The notes: generated by a model not told the origin, from the letters alone. Numbered from the stretch's first letter, positions 1 through 11,600 are shown. The stretch is 20,462 bases of DNA from Smittium culicis (GCA_001970855.1 LSSN01001963.1:1-20462); one strand, 5' to 3'. A program made the numbers and translations.

Positions 1-447
<447 letters not shown>

Positions 448-632
448 CCCTTTCAAGGGTGGTATAATGTTTTTTTTATACATAAATGACCAGCTGAGAT
501 CAATAAAATCTTATGTTTCTGGGTATTTGAACGTCATTGGTTTATTTTAAAATTACAGCAAATGTTTATTTTTATTATAGATTAAACGAATCAATAAATT
601 AATTACTTCAAAGATTCTTGGATAAGAAATGG
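448..632 (-). mobile_element. Family-1 (piggyBac-type) MITE, decayed copy
   Basis: A copy of the roughly 190-bp family that is common at 14.8-18.2 kb. It follows a TTAA at 444-447 and begins CCCTTTCAAGGG. It contains the family's internal blocks, including ACAGCAAAT near 557 and ACGAATCAATAAATT near 587, and ends GAAATGG followed by TAAA at 633-636, a one-base change from TTAA. Minus means the reverse of the copy at 14805. It carries no coding capacity. Assignment to piggyBac rests on the TTAA target and the CCCT terminus. Several terminal bases have mutated, so this looks like an old insertion. Confidence 0.72.
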
Positions 633-636
633 TAAA

Positions 637-2007
637 GGTACTTCGTTCATAAATAATTTCATGTGAATTGATTTAAGAATACTAGAATATGTCATTCTAG
701 GATTTAATAGCAAATTATAAAAAAAAAGGTCATATTTTTTCATAAAAAAGATCTATTAATAACTATATAACATTTTAATTGGATTTTCATTTCAATTTTT
801 GTATTATTTCAAAAAAAAAAATCTTAGGAGCAGCTTGGTATAAATTTTTCCTTTATAAATTATATCAGAATTAGCCAGAAATATAATTATCTTTTAAAAA
901 ATTATAATCCTAAATATTTTACCTCGATATTCAGTGACAGCTATAAATGCCGATATTTTATAAATTGAATATTAAATATATTTATTCGATTAATAAATAA
1001 AAAAAATACCGATATTATTATAGTTGAAATAATTTTTTTTACCCATATATATAGATTCATGTTTTGAGTTAATCTAAGTTAATCAATTTATATGAGTAGT
1101 TTGGTAAATTGAAAATATCATTTATTTTTGTCGAAAAAAAAGCATTAAGAGGCTTTAGTATATAAAATTGCACATTTATTCTTTGAAAATAAAAATAAAT
1201 AACAAAAATAAAGGTCCAAAACTGGTTTAAATAAATTTATATATTTTTATATTAAAATTAGAAAGAAAAAATTCTGATTTTTTTGAGATTATATAATTTT
1301 TTTTATTCGGATAAATTAGTTATTGAAAACCTAAAGTGTTTATTCCTTGATATAGTTTTAATAAATACATAATTATTTTAATAGCTATTAATGATTATTT
1401 TTAAAAAATAAACGCGAGAGAAAATTAGAGGTGGAGATTTGGACTCTAAAAAATCGAGAAAAGTAGAACTGTGATAATGTATAATATAATTAAAGAGAAT
1501 TTTTCTAAAAAAAAAGTTTAGGACTTTATATATTCATTATTATATTCTTAATTTATGTCATGATTGATCATTCTTAACCATCGGCTTTTTCTGTTGGGGA
1601 TATTCCCTTTTGAAAATAACTATTAAATAACGAATAATTAGCCTTGACTTTTTCTATTAATGATTACCCTTGGAATCTATTAATTTTAATACTTATTGTC
1701 TTTTTTTAAGATGTGTTTTGACGTTTTACCAAAACGCATAAATAGCCTAGTTTCTTGATATTTTTTTATATATTATCTGACAAAAATTATCATCCTTATT
1801 AAATAATAAACTTTTATAAACGCCTAGTGACACTTATCCTGAAAATCATAGCAATGTATATTTATTTATAAAAGAAATTGATTTTAATTAAATAATTGAA
1901 TAAATTTTCAGATTCTTGGTGAAGAATTTGGAATGATCGAAGCCAGATAAAAGAAATTATAGAAAAATTGAAAAATTGAAAAAGCGATCCGAATTATTGC
2001 AAAAATC
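637..2007. other. AT-rich intergenic DNA, nothing recognised
   Basis: About 1.4 kb with stop codons dense in all six frames, numerous A and T homopolymers and no recognisable gene, RNA or transposon end. It may hold transposon remains too decayed to recognise by eye. Confidence 0.55.
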
Positions 2008-2561
2008 ATGAATCAGCGGTCATGGAGCACTTCAAGGCACGAATTTTTAATAAATTCTGTTTTATTAACGCCAGAACATCCCATGAGCGTAGATTAAACA
2101 AATGAACCTCATCAAAAACATGGACCACTGACCTAATAAAGGCACCATTCAAAGTCTAAATGGCAAATTGGACGACTGGGAGCCTCGAGTGGATAAAAAA
2201 ATTCTTCAATTAATATTCTAACTGTCAAAATAAAATCATGATAGTCGAAATGAAACCAAGATTTAACCGATCTGTCATCCGTTGGTGGGAGGTGGAACGG
2301 AATATCGAGAAAAAAGGAAACTGATTTGACCTTCAAGAAATGTGTCTGGACTTGAAGCTGAATTTTTTGAAAATTGGAAAAAAACTTATGGGAACATTAC
2401 GATCCGCACAGCACCTGTAAAACATGAAAATCTTCGACAAAGAATTTTAAAAAATTTTCTGCTTGTACAAGTTTTATGTACCTGATACGATTAGTAAAGC
2501 ACTTCTAAGCTGCAGAAAGTGGAAAAAATACCGGTCTATGATTATCGGCCAGATAACATAA
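2008..2561 (+). pseudogene. Decayed retrotransposon gag core (Ty3/gypsy-like)
   Basis: Translation on the plus strand shows a broken Gag capsid core. One frame (about 2099-2218) reads LNGKLDDWEP, the usual gag entry motif (G...W). After a frameshift near 2205-2225, a second frame (from 2214) reads RSVIRWWEVERN, with the double tryptophan at 2283-2288. It then reads DLQEMCLDLKLNF, the F-rich helix after the usual W-x-x-F, and LRSAQHL and FDKEF, which match the L-x-x-L-x-Q and Y-x-x-x-F positions. In-frame stops fall at 2322, 2418, 2448 and 2559, so the gene is dead. No reverse transcriptase, integrase or LTR was recognised nearby. The start is placed at an ATG upstream of the core and is uncertain. 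The family call comes from motif order, not from a search. Confidence 0.55.
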
Positions 2562-2641
2562 TCGCTGATCAGCTCTTACTAATTTTCCCCACTTTCCAAT
2601 TCCAAAGAAACCTGGTTCGGGCTAGTTTTTAATCTACTTGA

Positions 2642-2653
2642 GGGGGGGGGGGG
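2642..2653 (+). repeat. G12 homopolymer run
   Basis: Twelve consecutive G residues follow CTACTTGA in DNA that is otherwise extremely A+T-rich. Such a run is unexpected from base composition alone. It could be a mononucleotide microsatellite, a guanine-quadruplex former or a sequencing artefact. Confidence 0.9.
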
Positions 2654-2830
2654 TTATAAAAAATCTTTGATCTAGAAACAGAACAAAAATTTTCGATATT
2701 TTAGTGATCAAAAATAATATACTTCAAATTTTGAGTGGTACACTAGCCTTATTAAAACTATAACCAGTGAGTATGTAGATACTAGAGCGGTGGGTGAGAA
2801 TAGGTTTTTTTTTTTTTAAATTTTTGTTTA

Positions 2831-2873
2831 CTTTAATTTTTTTTCTTTTAATTTTTTTTCTTTTAATTTTTTT
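2831..2873. repeat. T-rich tandem repeat, unit about 15 bp
   Basis: About three copies of a CTTTAATTTTTTTT-type unit, with the single C recurring at 2831, 2845 and 2860 (periods of 14 and 15). It follows a long T run at about 2804-2816. The other strand is a polypurine tract. Confidence 0.75.
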
Positions 2874-4589
2874 ATATTTATATTTTGTTTTTAATTAACT
2901 AGCATAGATAATTAGCAAAAAAACTTGAAATAAAAAAACTAAAATTTAAACCCTTTTATCGAAATTATAATTTAAGCTTTTAGGATGCAAAAAAAATTTT
3001 TTTTCTACATATATCTGTAAATTTTAAATGTTATAAAATTTTGAACTGTAATACGTTTCATAAATGTATCATAATTTTTAAATTAAAAATAAATTTTTGT
3101 ATTTCAATATTAATATTAACTTTCAAAATTAATAAAATAAAAATTTTTTTAAAATGCGAATATATTCAGTAAAATTTTATGATAATACGAATCCTAAACT
3201 TATTTTTTCTTTTTATACTCATTTTCATACCATGAAAAAAATATAAAAATTATTTATTTTAATTGGCGGTTATATCGAAAATCAAAATCAACTAAAATTG
3301 TTATTTATACAGAAGAATGAACTATAAATATACAAAATTATAAGCTATTCTAACTAATTATTTCAGAATTTATTTTATTATTTGGTAAATGATTTTTTTA
3401 TTCAAGATTTATTATAAAAAACCATTTATGTTTTTCGATTTTTTTAGATAAAGAATTATAAAATTTTAAAATATACTATTTAATTTAATCGCCCAAAAAA
3501 CACGTTTTTTCAATAGGTTACATTTAATGCATCGTTAAAATAAAAATTGGCTACATAGTACATATATAATCGCATGAACTGTTGTATTTGCATTTAATAG
3601 TCTATTAGAAGGTTTATATTCAAAATTTTGGTCAAATTTTTAATTCAAATATATTTTATTTATAATAATTATTATAATTTTTTTATTGAAGTTATAATCT
3701 TTTTTAACAGTTAATTAGTATATATGAATCGAAATACTCGAATTATATTCTATAGAAGTGAATAAACTGTTTTTTGATAGATTTTGACCATTTTAATATG
3801 CTTATATTCAAAATTTTGATATTTTGGATTATTTTCTGGATTAAAATTATAATATCTTTGCTATTATTTCTTAATATTTTATGAAATAATAGATATTTTG
3901 ATCTGAAGCTAGTTTATAGATTCTATTTTGGAGAAGTTTATAAAGTTTTAATTATAAATATGTAAGTGGAAGCTTCAGATACAAAGGCCGGGCTCTTCAG
4001 TTCTTTCGAGAATATATTTTTAAGGCCCGTTTTGATATTGGAATCAATTCAGTTTATAATTTAGTTTAGATTTACACTAAAAATAAAGAGGCGGGGGTAG
4101 AATTTGGTATAAAAGATTTATTTAATTACGAAATATAATGAATTTATTAATGGAGGTGTCCAAAAAAAGTATTTTCATAAACGAAATACTAAATTAGCCC
4201 GCTTATAATTATTTTCATTTCCCCTTTAACTTTTAATATTCCTTGATGATGATATTTTATTTTTTGTCACAGTTTTTATACTTTTTTAGTTTCATGTCAC
4301 TTTTCCTTGTTTTAATTTTGTTATAGCTTTTTTATATAGGTTCATTTCATCAATGTGTTCATTAGCACTTTTTATTATACTGTCAGTTATAGTAATTAAT
4401 CATTATTATACTCACTAAAGCTAATTTTTTAATTCGTTACATTTAAATTGGAGAAATTACTTTAAATAAAAACTAAATACACACATTCAGATCATTGAAA
4501 TTAATTCTTAAAAGATAATTTTTATAAGATACCAGAAGTATATAAAGTAATATAGTCGGATTTTAAAGACAATTATTTGACTGGAACTA

Positions 4590-4613
4590 CACTTCCACAT
4601 ATATGTGAAAGTG
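4590..4613. repeat. 24-bp near-perfect palindrome
   Basis: CACTTCCACATA followed directly by TATGTGAAAGTG. The two 12-base arms are reverse complements except for one pair and have no spacer. It could extrude as a cruciform or bind a symmetric dimer. It has no gene nearby, so it may simply reflect chance in AT-rich DNA. Confidence 0.6.
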
Positions 4614-4715
4614 AAGATCATGCCTGAAAAATTAATTTCTCATTCATACTATTATTTTTAATAGTATAACGACTACTATTCAAATTTAATTTAGTAAATC
4701 AAGAATGTCAAATTA

Positions 4716-4729
4716 ACACGTAAACGTGT
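4716..4729. repeat. Short inverted repeat ACACGT-AA-ACGTGT
   Basis: Six-base perfect arms around an AA spacer. The CpG-containing arms stand out in the AT-rich surroundings. No function can be assigned from context. Confidence 0.5.
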
Positions 4730-5070
4730 CATTTAAAATATTCCAAAATTAATCAATTTGATATTTTTTTCATCAGAATTTATCGATTTAACCTTTGTAA
4801 AAAATCAAAAGACAAATTTGAAATAAATAAAGCTCAAAAAGAAAGCTTATATAAAGTTAGAAAATTTTATACAACAAATTAGATATCGAAAGTTATTTTT
4901 CGAATATTATTTTTTTTTTCCTTATAAGATATTGAATTTTTATCATAGTCATTTTATATAATTGGGTTTTTTTTCTCTTTAGCTATTGACCAACTTTATA
5001 AATAAAAATATTACCCTACGTTAACCAAATCAATACTAATAAAAGAAAATTTATTGAATAAGTATCTTTA

Positions 5071-6358
5071 ATGAAAATATACGAATTAAAGCCAACGTCA
5101 TGTCAGCCCTCGAAAAAAACTACACGAGCCTCGAAGAAATCCGCCATAGTAGCTGAAACTTCAACAGTGGTGACCGAGACACTTAGTTCAAATGTATTTG
5201 GTAACTAAAACACAAAGAAAAGTACTACTAGAAGTACTATTAAAAATTAATCTAGTATTATGGAAACTTATTATTCTAGAGAACCAGAATTTTCTGAGAT
5301 GAATGAACAAGCCCATCAGGATCCCTAAAACAGGGTCAGAATTAGCGCAGCCATTTTCAGGCATAAACACTAAAAGATTTATAAAATAGATGAATATTTT
5401 TACAATAAAGTCCAATCTTAACACAAAGCAGCTTTTCAGAATTTTGCCTATTTATTTTAGTAGTGAGATATCATAGACAATTAAAAATTAATTATTTTAA
5501 AAGTTGGTAAAATGTAATTCTTTTAAAACTTGAATTATCAAAAATTAAATGGATGGTGAAGATTTTAAGATAACGAAAGCCAGTTTATATAAGGTGGTAA
5601 ACTCTAAGTGTAATAAACACACTTAAAAAGGTCTAGCAATTTTTACTAAAATTCAGCTAAATATATGCTTGAAAAGAAATCAATCACTGAAGATGAAGCG
5701 GTATCTTAACTTTTAAGTCCGCTTCACAGAAAATATATGTATGGAGTTTTTATGGATCGGGATGAAAGAATCCATGATAAAGCCTGTGTTTGATTAGTGG
5801 AAGCAGCAACGTTAATAAAGATTGGTTTAAAAATATTAAAAATAAAAATAGTGAATAAGCTTAAAATCTCAACCAAAACTGGAATCTAATAACCATAGCG
5901 CATAAGTAAAAAAATCTAATAAAAATAAAAAAGGCTACTAAACATCTAATGAGGAGTTTCCTAAAAATAAAATTATGATATGCCCTTATTATGATAATAT
6001 CGGCCAACATCGCATAGAATTTAAAGTATTAAAAAAATATTGATAAGAAAGAAAGTTCACTATATACTGTACTGGAAACTTACCTTTACCATATGTAGCA
6101 CCTATTAAGGTTAGTTTTTGTTGTAGTAGAATGAAAAAATTTGATGAAAAAAACTATGGTTCTCTGAAAGAAAAAAAAAAACTTCGCAGTTTTGAGCAAA
6201 ACCAAGATTCTGATGGCTCAAAAACTGAAGAGTTCCTTATTATGGGTGGGAGGCGCCCAGCTGAAAATAAAGAAAAACAGAATCAAAATAATCATAATCA
6301 AAGAATAGGAAAATTCAATGGGAATATGAAAGTAACGATAAACATGCTGAATTAGTAT
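5071..6358 (+). pseudogene. Decayed retrotransposon gag with zinc-knuckle remnant
   Basis: From the ATG at 5071 the frame is open for 45 codons (MKIYELKPTS...), rich in Ser, Thr and Lys, up to a stop at 5206. The same frame, interrupted by many stops, then shows IDEYFYNKVQ at about 5383 and HKAAF at 5422, as in Gag core helices. At about 5671 it shows KKSITEDEAV, and at 5796 LVEAATLI, resembling the helix that closes Gag capsids. After a +1 shift near 5881 the frame reads CPYYDNIGQHRIEF (about 5984). This fits a CCHC zinc knuckle (C-x2-C-x4-H-x4-C) in which the second C, the H and the last C were each lost by single-base changes. A Lys/Asn/Gln-rich tail follows to a stop at 6356. Heavy decay at 5461-5650 shows it is old. 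The family (Ty3/gypsy-like) is inferred from motif order. No pol region was found downstream. Confidence 0.6.
6131..6355 (+). pseudogene. Open C-terminal fragment of the gag pseudogene
   Basis: A 74-codon open stretch rich in Lys, Asn, Glu and Gln (it begins MKKFDEKNYG and contains GGRRPAENKEKQ). It lies in the same frame as the zinc-knuckle remnant at 5984, so I read it as the surviving basic tail of that gag rather than as an independent small gene. Two stops between the knuckle and this segment (near 6040) separate them. The internal ATG is not preceded by anything that argues for real initiation. Confidence 0.4.
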
Positions 6359-6576
6359 TTGATTGAATAAATTTAATTTTTTTGGTCGACTTAGTATTAA
6401 TAAACACATTTCTTAATTAAATTAATCAAGTATTAAATTATAAACTATCTTTATTGTTATAATAAATTTAAATAAATCCTTAACCAAAATAGCAATCAAT
6501 ATAAAAATCAGCCCTACGAGTAGATGTTCAATTGAGCCAAAGAATTCGGCTGCACTAGCTCAATCTTTTACGTATA
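6359..6576. other. AT-rich spacer, nothing recognised
   Basis: Short A+T-rich stretch between the gag remnant and the first family-2 MITE. No LTR, polypurine tract or pol fragment was recognised here, although a retrotransposon pol would be expected after gag. Confidence 0.5.
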
Positions 6577-6578
6577 TA

Positions 6579-6770
6579 TTAGAAATTATTTCATGAGCGG
6601 AGCTTTTTCTATCAAAATTTTTTTGCTAATCAAAATTACTTTAATTTTTAAATTCATTGGAAAATGATATCAATTAGAATTTCTGATATTATGAATATTT
6701 AATAATATTTTGTGCTAGAAAACTAGCTTTCGAAGAAGAAAAAGTTATCTTTTGTGAAAAGAATCTTTCA
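6579..6770 (+). mobile_element. Family-2 (TA-flanked) MITE, decayed copy
   Basis: A 192-bp element flanked by TA at 6577-6578 and 6771-6772. The left end reads TTAGAAATTATTTCATGAGCGGAGC, then TTTTT and CTATCAAAATTT. This matches the left end at 17580 (TGGGAGATTATTTCGAGGAG, then TGGAACTTTTC). The right end, GAATCTTTCA at 6761-6770, matches GAATGCCCCA at 17956-17965. It has no coding capacity. The length agrees with the other copies (189-193 bp once the nested insertion is removed). The TA duplication is consistent with the Tc1/mariner group, but no parent transposase is visible. Confidence 0.6.
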
Positions 6771-6815
6771 TATGAGTAATTATTAAAATTATTGGATCTT
6801 TATTTTCTATCTATA

Positions 6816-7061
6816 TGCGGGATTCTTTAAGAGGAAATGGGATTTTCTTATTAAAAAGTTTCAATTTAAGAAATTTCATATTCAATAATTGCACAATAAA
6901 AAAATCACATATTATTTAGTAAATAACGCATTCAAAATGAAATACATAAATCTAAAAATCGAAATAGCTATCTGATTCAGCTAATGTTAATCTTTGTCTA
7001 AAAATTTTCATTTCAATAATTCTAAGCACAAATAAGTTATTAATTCATTTAGAATCCCCCA
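6816..7061 (+). mobile_element. Family-2 (TA-flanked) MITE, longer copy
   Basis: Flanked by TA on both sides (6814-6815 and 7062-7063). The left terminus is TGCGGGATTCTTTAAGAGGA; the right terminus read inward is TGGGGGATTCTAAATGAA. The internal block TAGCTATCTGATTCAGCTAA near 6965 lies about 95 bp from the right end. The equivalent TAGCTACTTGATACAGCCAA lies about 90 bp from the right end in the 16662 copy. The left half is some 50 bp longer than in other members, so this is either a length variant or has a small insertion. Confidence 0.62.
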
Positions 7062-7763
7062 TAATATTTCATAGTATGGACTAGATAAGGTTATTAATTA
7101 TTTAAGATAATTTATTTGACAACACTTTCTAGCAGATTGAAAAAATATTATTGAATTTTAAAAGGAATCTTTGAATAAAAATTATTGCGCCATTCAAGAC
7201 ATTATCCCACATTATTTAAGAATCATTATTTGAAAAGTAGCTCAAGGTTCTTGCGGCTTTTACATCTTTTGTTTTAATTATATGATTAGATTAAAGTGTA
7301 TTTTAATTTATTGGATAGAAAAAGTATTATGATTTGTATAATAAAAAGATCCAATTTTAAAGTTAAAGTTTTTTTTATATTTATGATGCCATGTTTTTAA
7401 TTAGTATATATGTTCCTTGTCATTTGTATCCAAGTTTAACTTGGAGGTAAAACATAATAAAGGATCGATGAATATTATTTTAGAAGTGGTCAAAAATAAA
7501 AATATTTTTAGAATAAATAAACTCTTTTGTTTAACTTTGTAATTATTTTCAATTATATATAATTTTTGAGTATTATCACCCAACTAATTAGACAAGCTTT
7601 TATAGCTTTATTTTTAAACTATTTTTAGTTGAAATATGATTATATTTCTAATTAAAAGTGGTGTGAATTTAAATTTTGTTATATTTCACATTGATCGAAT
7701 TTAAACTGACGCTAGTTTTTCAGATTAAAGGTTTAAATATTTGATAAAGATTGCTACTTTTTC
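7062..7763. other. AT-rich intergenic DNA, nothing recognised
   Basis: About 700 bases with no credible gene. A 60-codon minus-strand frame at 7401-7583 has the Lys/Ile/Phe/Asn composition expected from random AT-rich sequence. Confidence 0.5.
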
Positions 7764-8078
7764 TTAATGAATATCATTGACATTTTTACCTATAAGCTGT
7801 ATAAATTTTTTTGGATATTTTTTAGTTGTTTTTTTATTAAGCTGTAATTTTCTTGCTTTTCTAATATTTAGTTTACTTAAATACCTAGTTTCTAGCATTG
7901 CTATCGAGCCAGTATAATTCCGTGCTAATTTATTATAATTCCAGAAAGCAGGTGAAGCTAAGATAATATAATCAGAAAAGAAAGAAAATTCTTTGTATGT
8001 ATCTACGTCTCTACATAAATGTGATATTATTTTAAGAAATTTTTCTATTAAATTTTTTATATTCATATTCGTATTCAT
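7764..8078 (-). CDS. Doubtful 104-codon ORF, unrecognised
   Basis: An intact frame (start MNTNMNIKNLIEKF, end GKNVNDIH) with no recognised domain. The middle reads SDYIILASPAFWNYNKLARN, less biased than typical AT-random translation. The C-terminal third is very lysine-rich (residues about 70-95) and could suit a nucleic-acid binder. There is no signal peptide or membrane segment. A frame of this length is not improbable by chance in 20 kb of such A+T-rich DNA. It lies about 540 bp beyond the 3' end of the CYC8/SSN6 gene on the same strand, with no promoter evidence. It might be a real small gene, one exon of a larger one, a transposon fragment or chance. Confidence 0.15.
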   Translation of the reverse strand: MNTNMNIKNLIEKFLKIISHLCRDVDTYKEFSFFSDYIILASPAFWNYNKLARNYTGSIAMLETRYLSKLNIRKARKLQLNKKTTKKYPKKFIQLIGKNVNDIH

Positions 8079-8612
8079 TATAATTTTCTTTGTTTATATT
8101 TTAAATACCAAAAGAAAATATTATTAATAAATTATCAGATACGATTAATAATTTAGACAAACCCACCTAGAAAATTAAATAGGCACTATAAAAATACGAC
8201 TCCTAAAAAGAGTTTCCCATGTAAATCATGGTTTTTGTTTCAAATCAAAAGTTCCTTGATTAAACGCATTAAAAATTTTTAATTTTCATATTCCAAGAAA
8301 TCTCATGATTGCTGTTGAACCATCTAGTAAGGAATTTTATGTGAACGAAGGGGTAAAAATTATAATATTACCCACAATTGTTAAATTGAGTTATAAAGGT
8401 ATGGAGTTTGGTATACTAGAAAAGGTAAATTATAGATTTTTTACTAAAAATCATATTTTAAAACTAAGTTACATAATGGTTTCAAAGGATGTAAATAAAT
8501 GCGTCTATTGTTAAATATATTGTAAATAACCAGGATGATTGATATAATATATCATAAAATTAAGATAAGATGTAAGTAGATTAATTAAAGCAAATATTAT
8601 TGGAAAAGTGTA
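8079..8612. other. 3' flank of the CYC8/SSN6 gene
   Basis: A+T-rich stretch after the stop codon (on the minus strand), expected to include the 3' UTR and poly(A) site. No unambiguous AATAAA signal could be fixed. A 69-codon plus-strand frame at 8305-8514 shows no recognisable motif and I do not call it a gene. Confidence 0.5.
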
Positions 8613-11600
8613 TTATGAATTTTTTTCAGAATTTGTCGACTTTGAATCTCCATCCTTTGGTGAGATATTAGCTGGGTTATTATTGAAGTTGGCCGTGTTT
8701 TTTGTTTCGTTTTTGTATGAATCAGCAGTGCGCTCAGGGCTAGAATTTACAGTTTTTAGTGCTCTGAAGTTATCGAGATTTTCACCATATTTGATATTAT
8801 GAGTGTAGTCTTTCGTGGAGCCATTGTTTAAATCGTCGTCTTCAAATACTTCACCATCTTCAGGTTCTTCAGCTGATGTGTGTGGTCTTGTAGGCTCTGA
8901 AGTATTCCTTTCAAGGGTTTCATTTTTACGCGATCTCTGTGGTTCTTGAGTTGCTACTCTAGATAGGGGCTTATCTTCAAGTCCTTGTGCTGGTAGTTTG
9001 GAAGAATCATTTTGGGAGATAGGAGATCTGGCATTACCAGTAGTATTAAGATTATTTGATGAATATCCCTCGTTATAATCAGAGTTCTGTGAGCTGCGTA
9101 CTCTTTTATACAAAGGTTTACCTGAGTCAGACTTGACCGAATGAGTGTCGCTTACTTGATTAGCTGAATTGTCTGGGCTATAGTTGTTTTCGTTAAAGCT
9201 ATCTTTTTTAGAGTTGTTAGAAGGGTTATCTCTCTTGGATGGAACTAGCTGTTGATTTTCAGATTCGTAGTTGTTGGCACTTTTAGAAAGGTAATTGGTT
9301 CTATTGTTTTCAAGATTCTGATCTGTGTCTTTACTGGGTCTGGAAAATTTGGAATCATAATTATCGGATTTAGCAAGGTTTTCTGATTTTGAGGACATTT
9401 GGGAAGGACTTTTTCCAGTATCAGCATTGTTGGAGTTTGGATTGGCTGAAGGTGCTTTGTAAATACCAGATGGTAAATTAACAGGAGCAGGCATATACGA
9501 AGCACTAAGAGATGTGTGGCGCGAAGATATTCTATTTTCTGGTTCATCCTCGTTAATAGCTCTAGCGAAGTTGCTAGTTGAAGGATTTTTTGTTTTTCTA
9601 ATGCTCTGTGGAGGATTTTGCCTATTATAGCCACTGTTTCCAGATGATGGAAATCTTTTGTTAGCTGATGGCGGTCGCTCTGATTGAGGGGACGCCTCTT
9701 TATCAGCCCACCAGCTATGACCTCTGATCTCGTTAACATCAGGTGTCCTATAAGATGGAGATTTTATTCTTTTTGTGTCAGGGGTATCCAGTGACTTTGG
9801 AGATTCTTTAGATCTATTATAAAGAGGGTTTGTTGGTTGAGTCTCTAAGACTTGTTCTTTAGAATCCGGCGAATACTTTTTATCGCGAACAAAGTTGCTA
9901 AGCTTATTAGGTCTACCAACGTTTTTAACCTGGCCCTGAGCGTCATCAGCTGCCACAGGGGTGTTGGGGAATGATCTAGAAGCGTCACTTTCACGATAAT
10001 GTGCTGCATGCTGCTTTTCACTAGCATCATCATAATAATAAGAGTCCCTAGCACTATTGGATATATTTTTTTCGTTGCTATTACTACGGTCGTTTCTATC
10101 ATTGAAGTTATTTTGTGTGTTGGAGTTTAACGCGTTTTCTCTAGTAGTATAGGCCGATTCCCATTGCCGGACGTTTGGCCTAAATTTATCTTTATGAGAA
10201 GAATAAGAGTTAAAGTTATCTATAGAAGATAGTGGTCTATCAGCATTATAGCTATATCCGCTTTTGTAAGCCGGTGATCGAGTAATGTTCTCATTTACAG
10301 AGCCTGGAAGTGGAGACCTTGCTTTTTCGTATTTACTAGGCTCATTTTTGGCATAGTAAGAAGATTTTTGCTGTTCTATAGGCTGGGTAAGATTCTTCGA
10401 TCTGTAGGTGTCATATGGTTGTGAGCTTATAGGTTTATTTCCAGCGCCAGTCATAGGAGAGTTATTGTTATAATCAGATTTAGGCTCTGGTGCCAAATTG
10501 TTATTAGACTGATGGTGCTGCTGGAATTGGTTTCGGCCGTCTCCAGCAGGCGTGTTGCTCATAGATAGTCTTGAATTTCTATTAGCTGGGTTGAGAGTTG
10601 TAGGAGCACTGGGTTCACGGTCTTGATAATTTGATTGTATTTGTTTAGATTCACGATTGTACATTGGTTGTTGGTTGTTTTCATAGTTATTTGGCGTGCC
10701 CTGGTAACTATATCCTCTAGCAGAGCTGGGGTTCTTATCTAGTGGAGGAGGTAGATTTGAAGGATATCTATCGTTATTAATGCTGCGGTGCTCAGGCACA
10801 GGGTTTTGAAAGCTTTCTGGGTTATTGTAAGGCTCTTGGTTATGAGTGTGATTATTATAAGGTGCATAATTGTGTTCTCTATAATTACCATTATAAGGTG
10901 TTTGGTGATCAGCCTCAGCAGGGTTTGGTCCATTTTCCGTGCTATAGTTAGGCGGGGAGCCTCTAATAACTACAGAACTACGTCTATTCCCTTGATAAGA
11001 GTTTACTGGTGAATAAGATAGATCCTGTTTTTGGCTTAATTTATTTATTGGCTGAGGAGGCTGTCTATTAGCATTTCGCGCCATAGATGGGTTAGGTGCT
11101 TGGATGCTTTCTGACATACGGTGTTGTGATTGAATAGGGTTATTAACGTTAGGTGTTCCGAGATTATTAGGGCCAGGAGGATACCCATAGTTTCTACCAG
11201 TGTTAATTGGGGAACCTCTTGGAATCCTGCCTCTGCGCATGCCTTCTGATTCCATTAAGCCTTCAGAGTTCCTCATATAGGTAGGTGGAGAAATACGACC
11301 TTGCATGGGGGGAGGGGCAGATTTATCTTGATCGTTCATTGAAGTATGATCTGGGTAGCTAGGGTAGTCATTCTCAGCAATAATGCGGTTGCCACCTCTA
11401 ATTGGTTCCTTGATCTGTTGTTGGTAGTGATCATGTTCATCTAACCGTAATCTGGACATTTCATTTTTTGGGGGGTAGGATGATGGGGCGATTGGAACTG
11501 GGGGTCGACCAAGGTTACCTGGAATGCTGGATTGAGCTTCAGGGTCATTAGTTGGGATCATTGATATTGTTTGGAGATCAGAGATTGATATTTCGATTGG

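Larger units (their letters stand above)
2874..5070. other. AT-rich intergenic DNA, no gene seen
   Basis: About 2.2 kb without an open frame worth calling. Only small inverted repeats stand out, including those at 4590-4613 and 4716-4729. I saw no RNA-gene signature and no MITE end that I could pair. Confidence 0.55.

Noticed and set aside
2133..2336. Minus-strand 67-codon frame
   Set aside because: Lies over the plus-strand gag remnant, whose WW and neighbouring motifs explain the relative lack of stops.
2620..2700. Similarity to a family-1 MITE (TTTGATCTAGAAA near 2679)
   Set aside because: Only one short block matches copy B. The termini, the TTAA and the rest of the interior are absent.
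5188..5424. Minus-strand 78-codon frame with a hydrophobic stretch
   Set aside because: Antisense to the second gag remnant; the hydrophobicity is what AT-rich antisense translation yields.
6218..6409. Minus-strand 63-codon hydrophobic frame
   Set aside because: Antisense of the Lys/Asn-rich gag tail; Phe/Ile/Leu content is the expected complement.
8305..8514. Plus-strand 69-codon frame MIAVEPSSKEF...
   Set aside because: No motif, A+T-driven composition and a location in the CYC8 3' flank; a frame this short is expected by chance.
8608..8802. Plus-strand 64-codon frame across the end of CYC8
   Set aside because: Antisense to the conserved reading frame and its stop codon; no independent support.
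9245..9739. A 164-codon minus-strand frame, and others at 9845-10102, 10739-10933, 11720-11929 and 12347-12547
   Set aside because: All lie inside CYC8 exon 3 in other frames. They are long only because the true frame depletes stops; the TPR protein frame explains the sequence.
10788..11012. Plus-strand 74-codon frame
   Set aside because: Antisense shadow of the CYC8 tail, with a composition typical of reverse-read Asn/Tyr codons.
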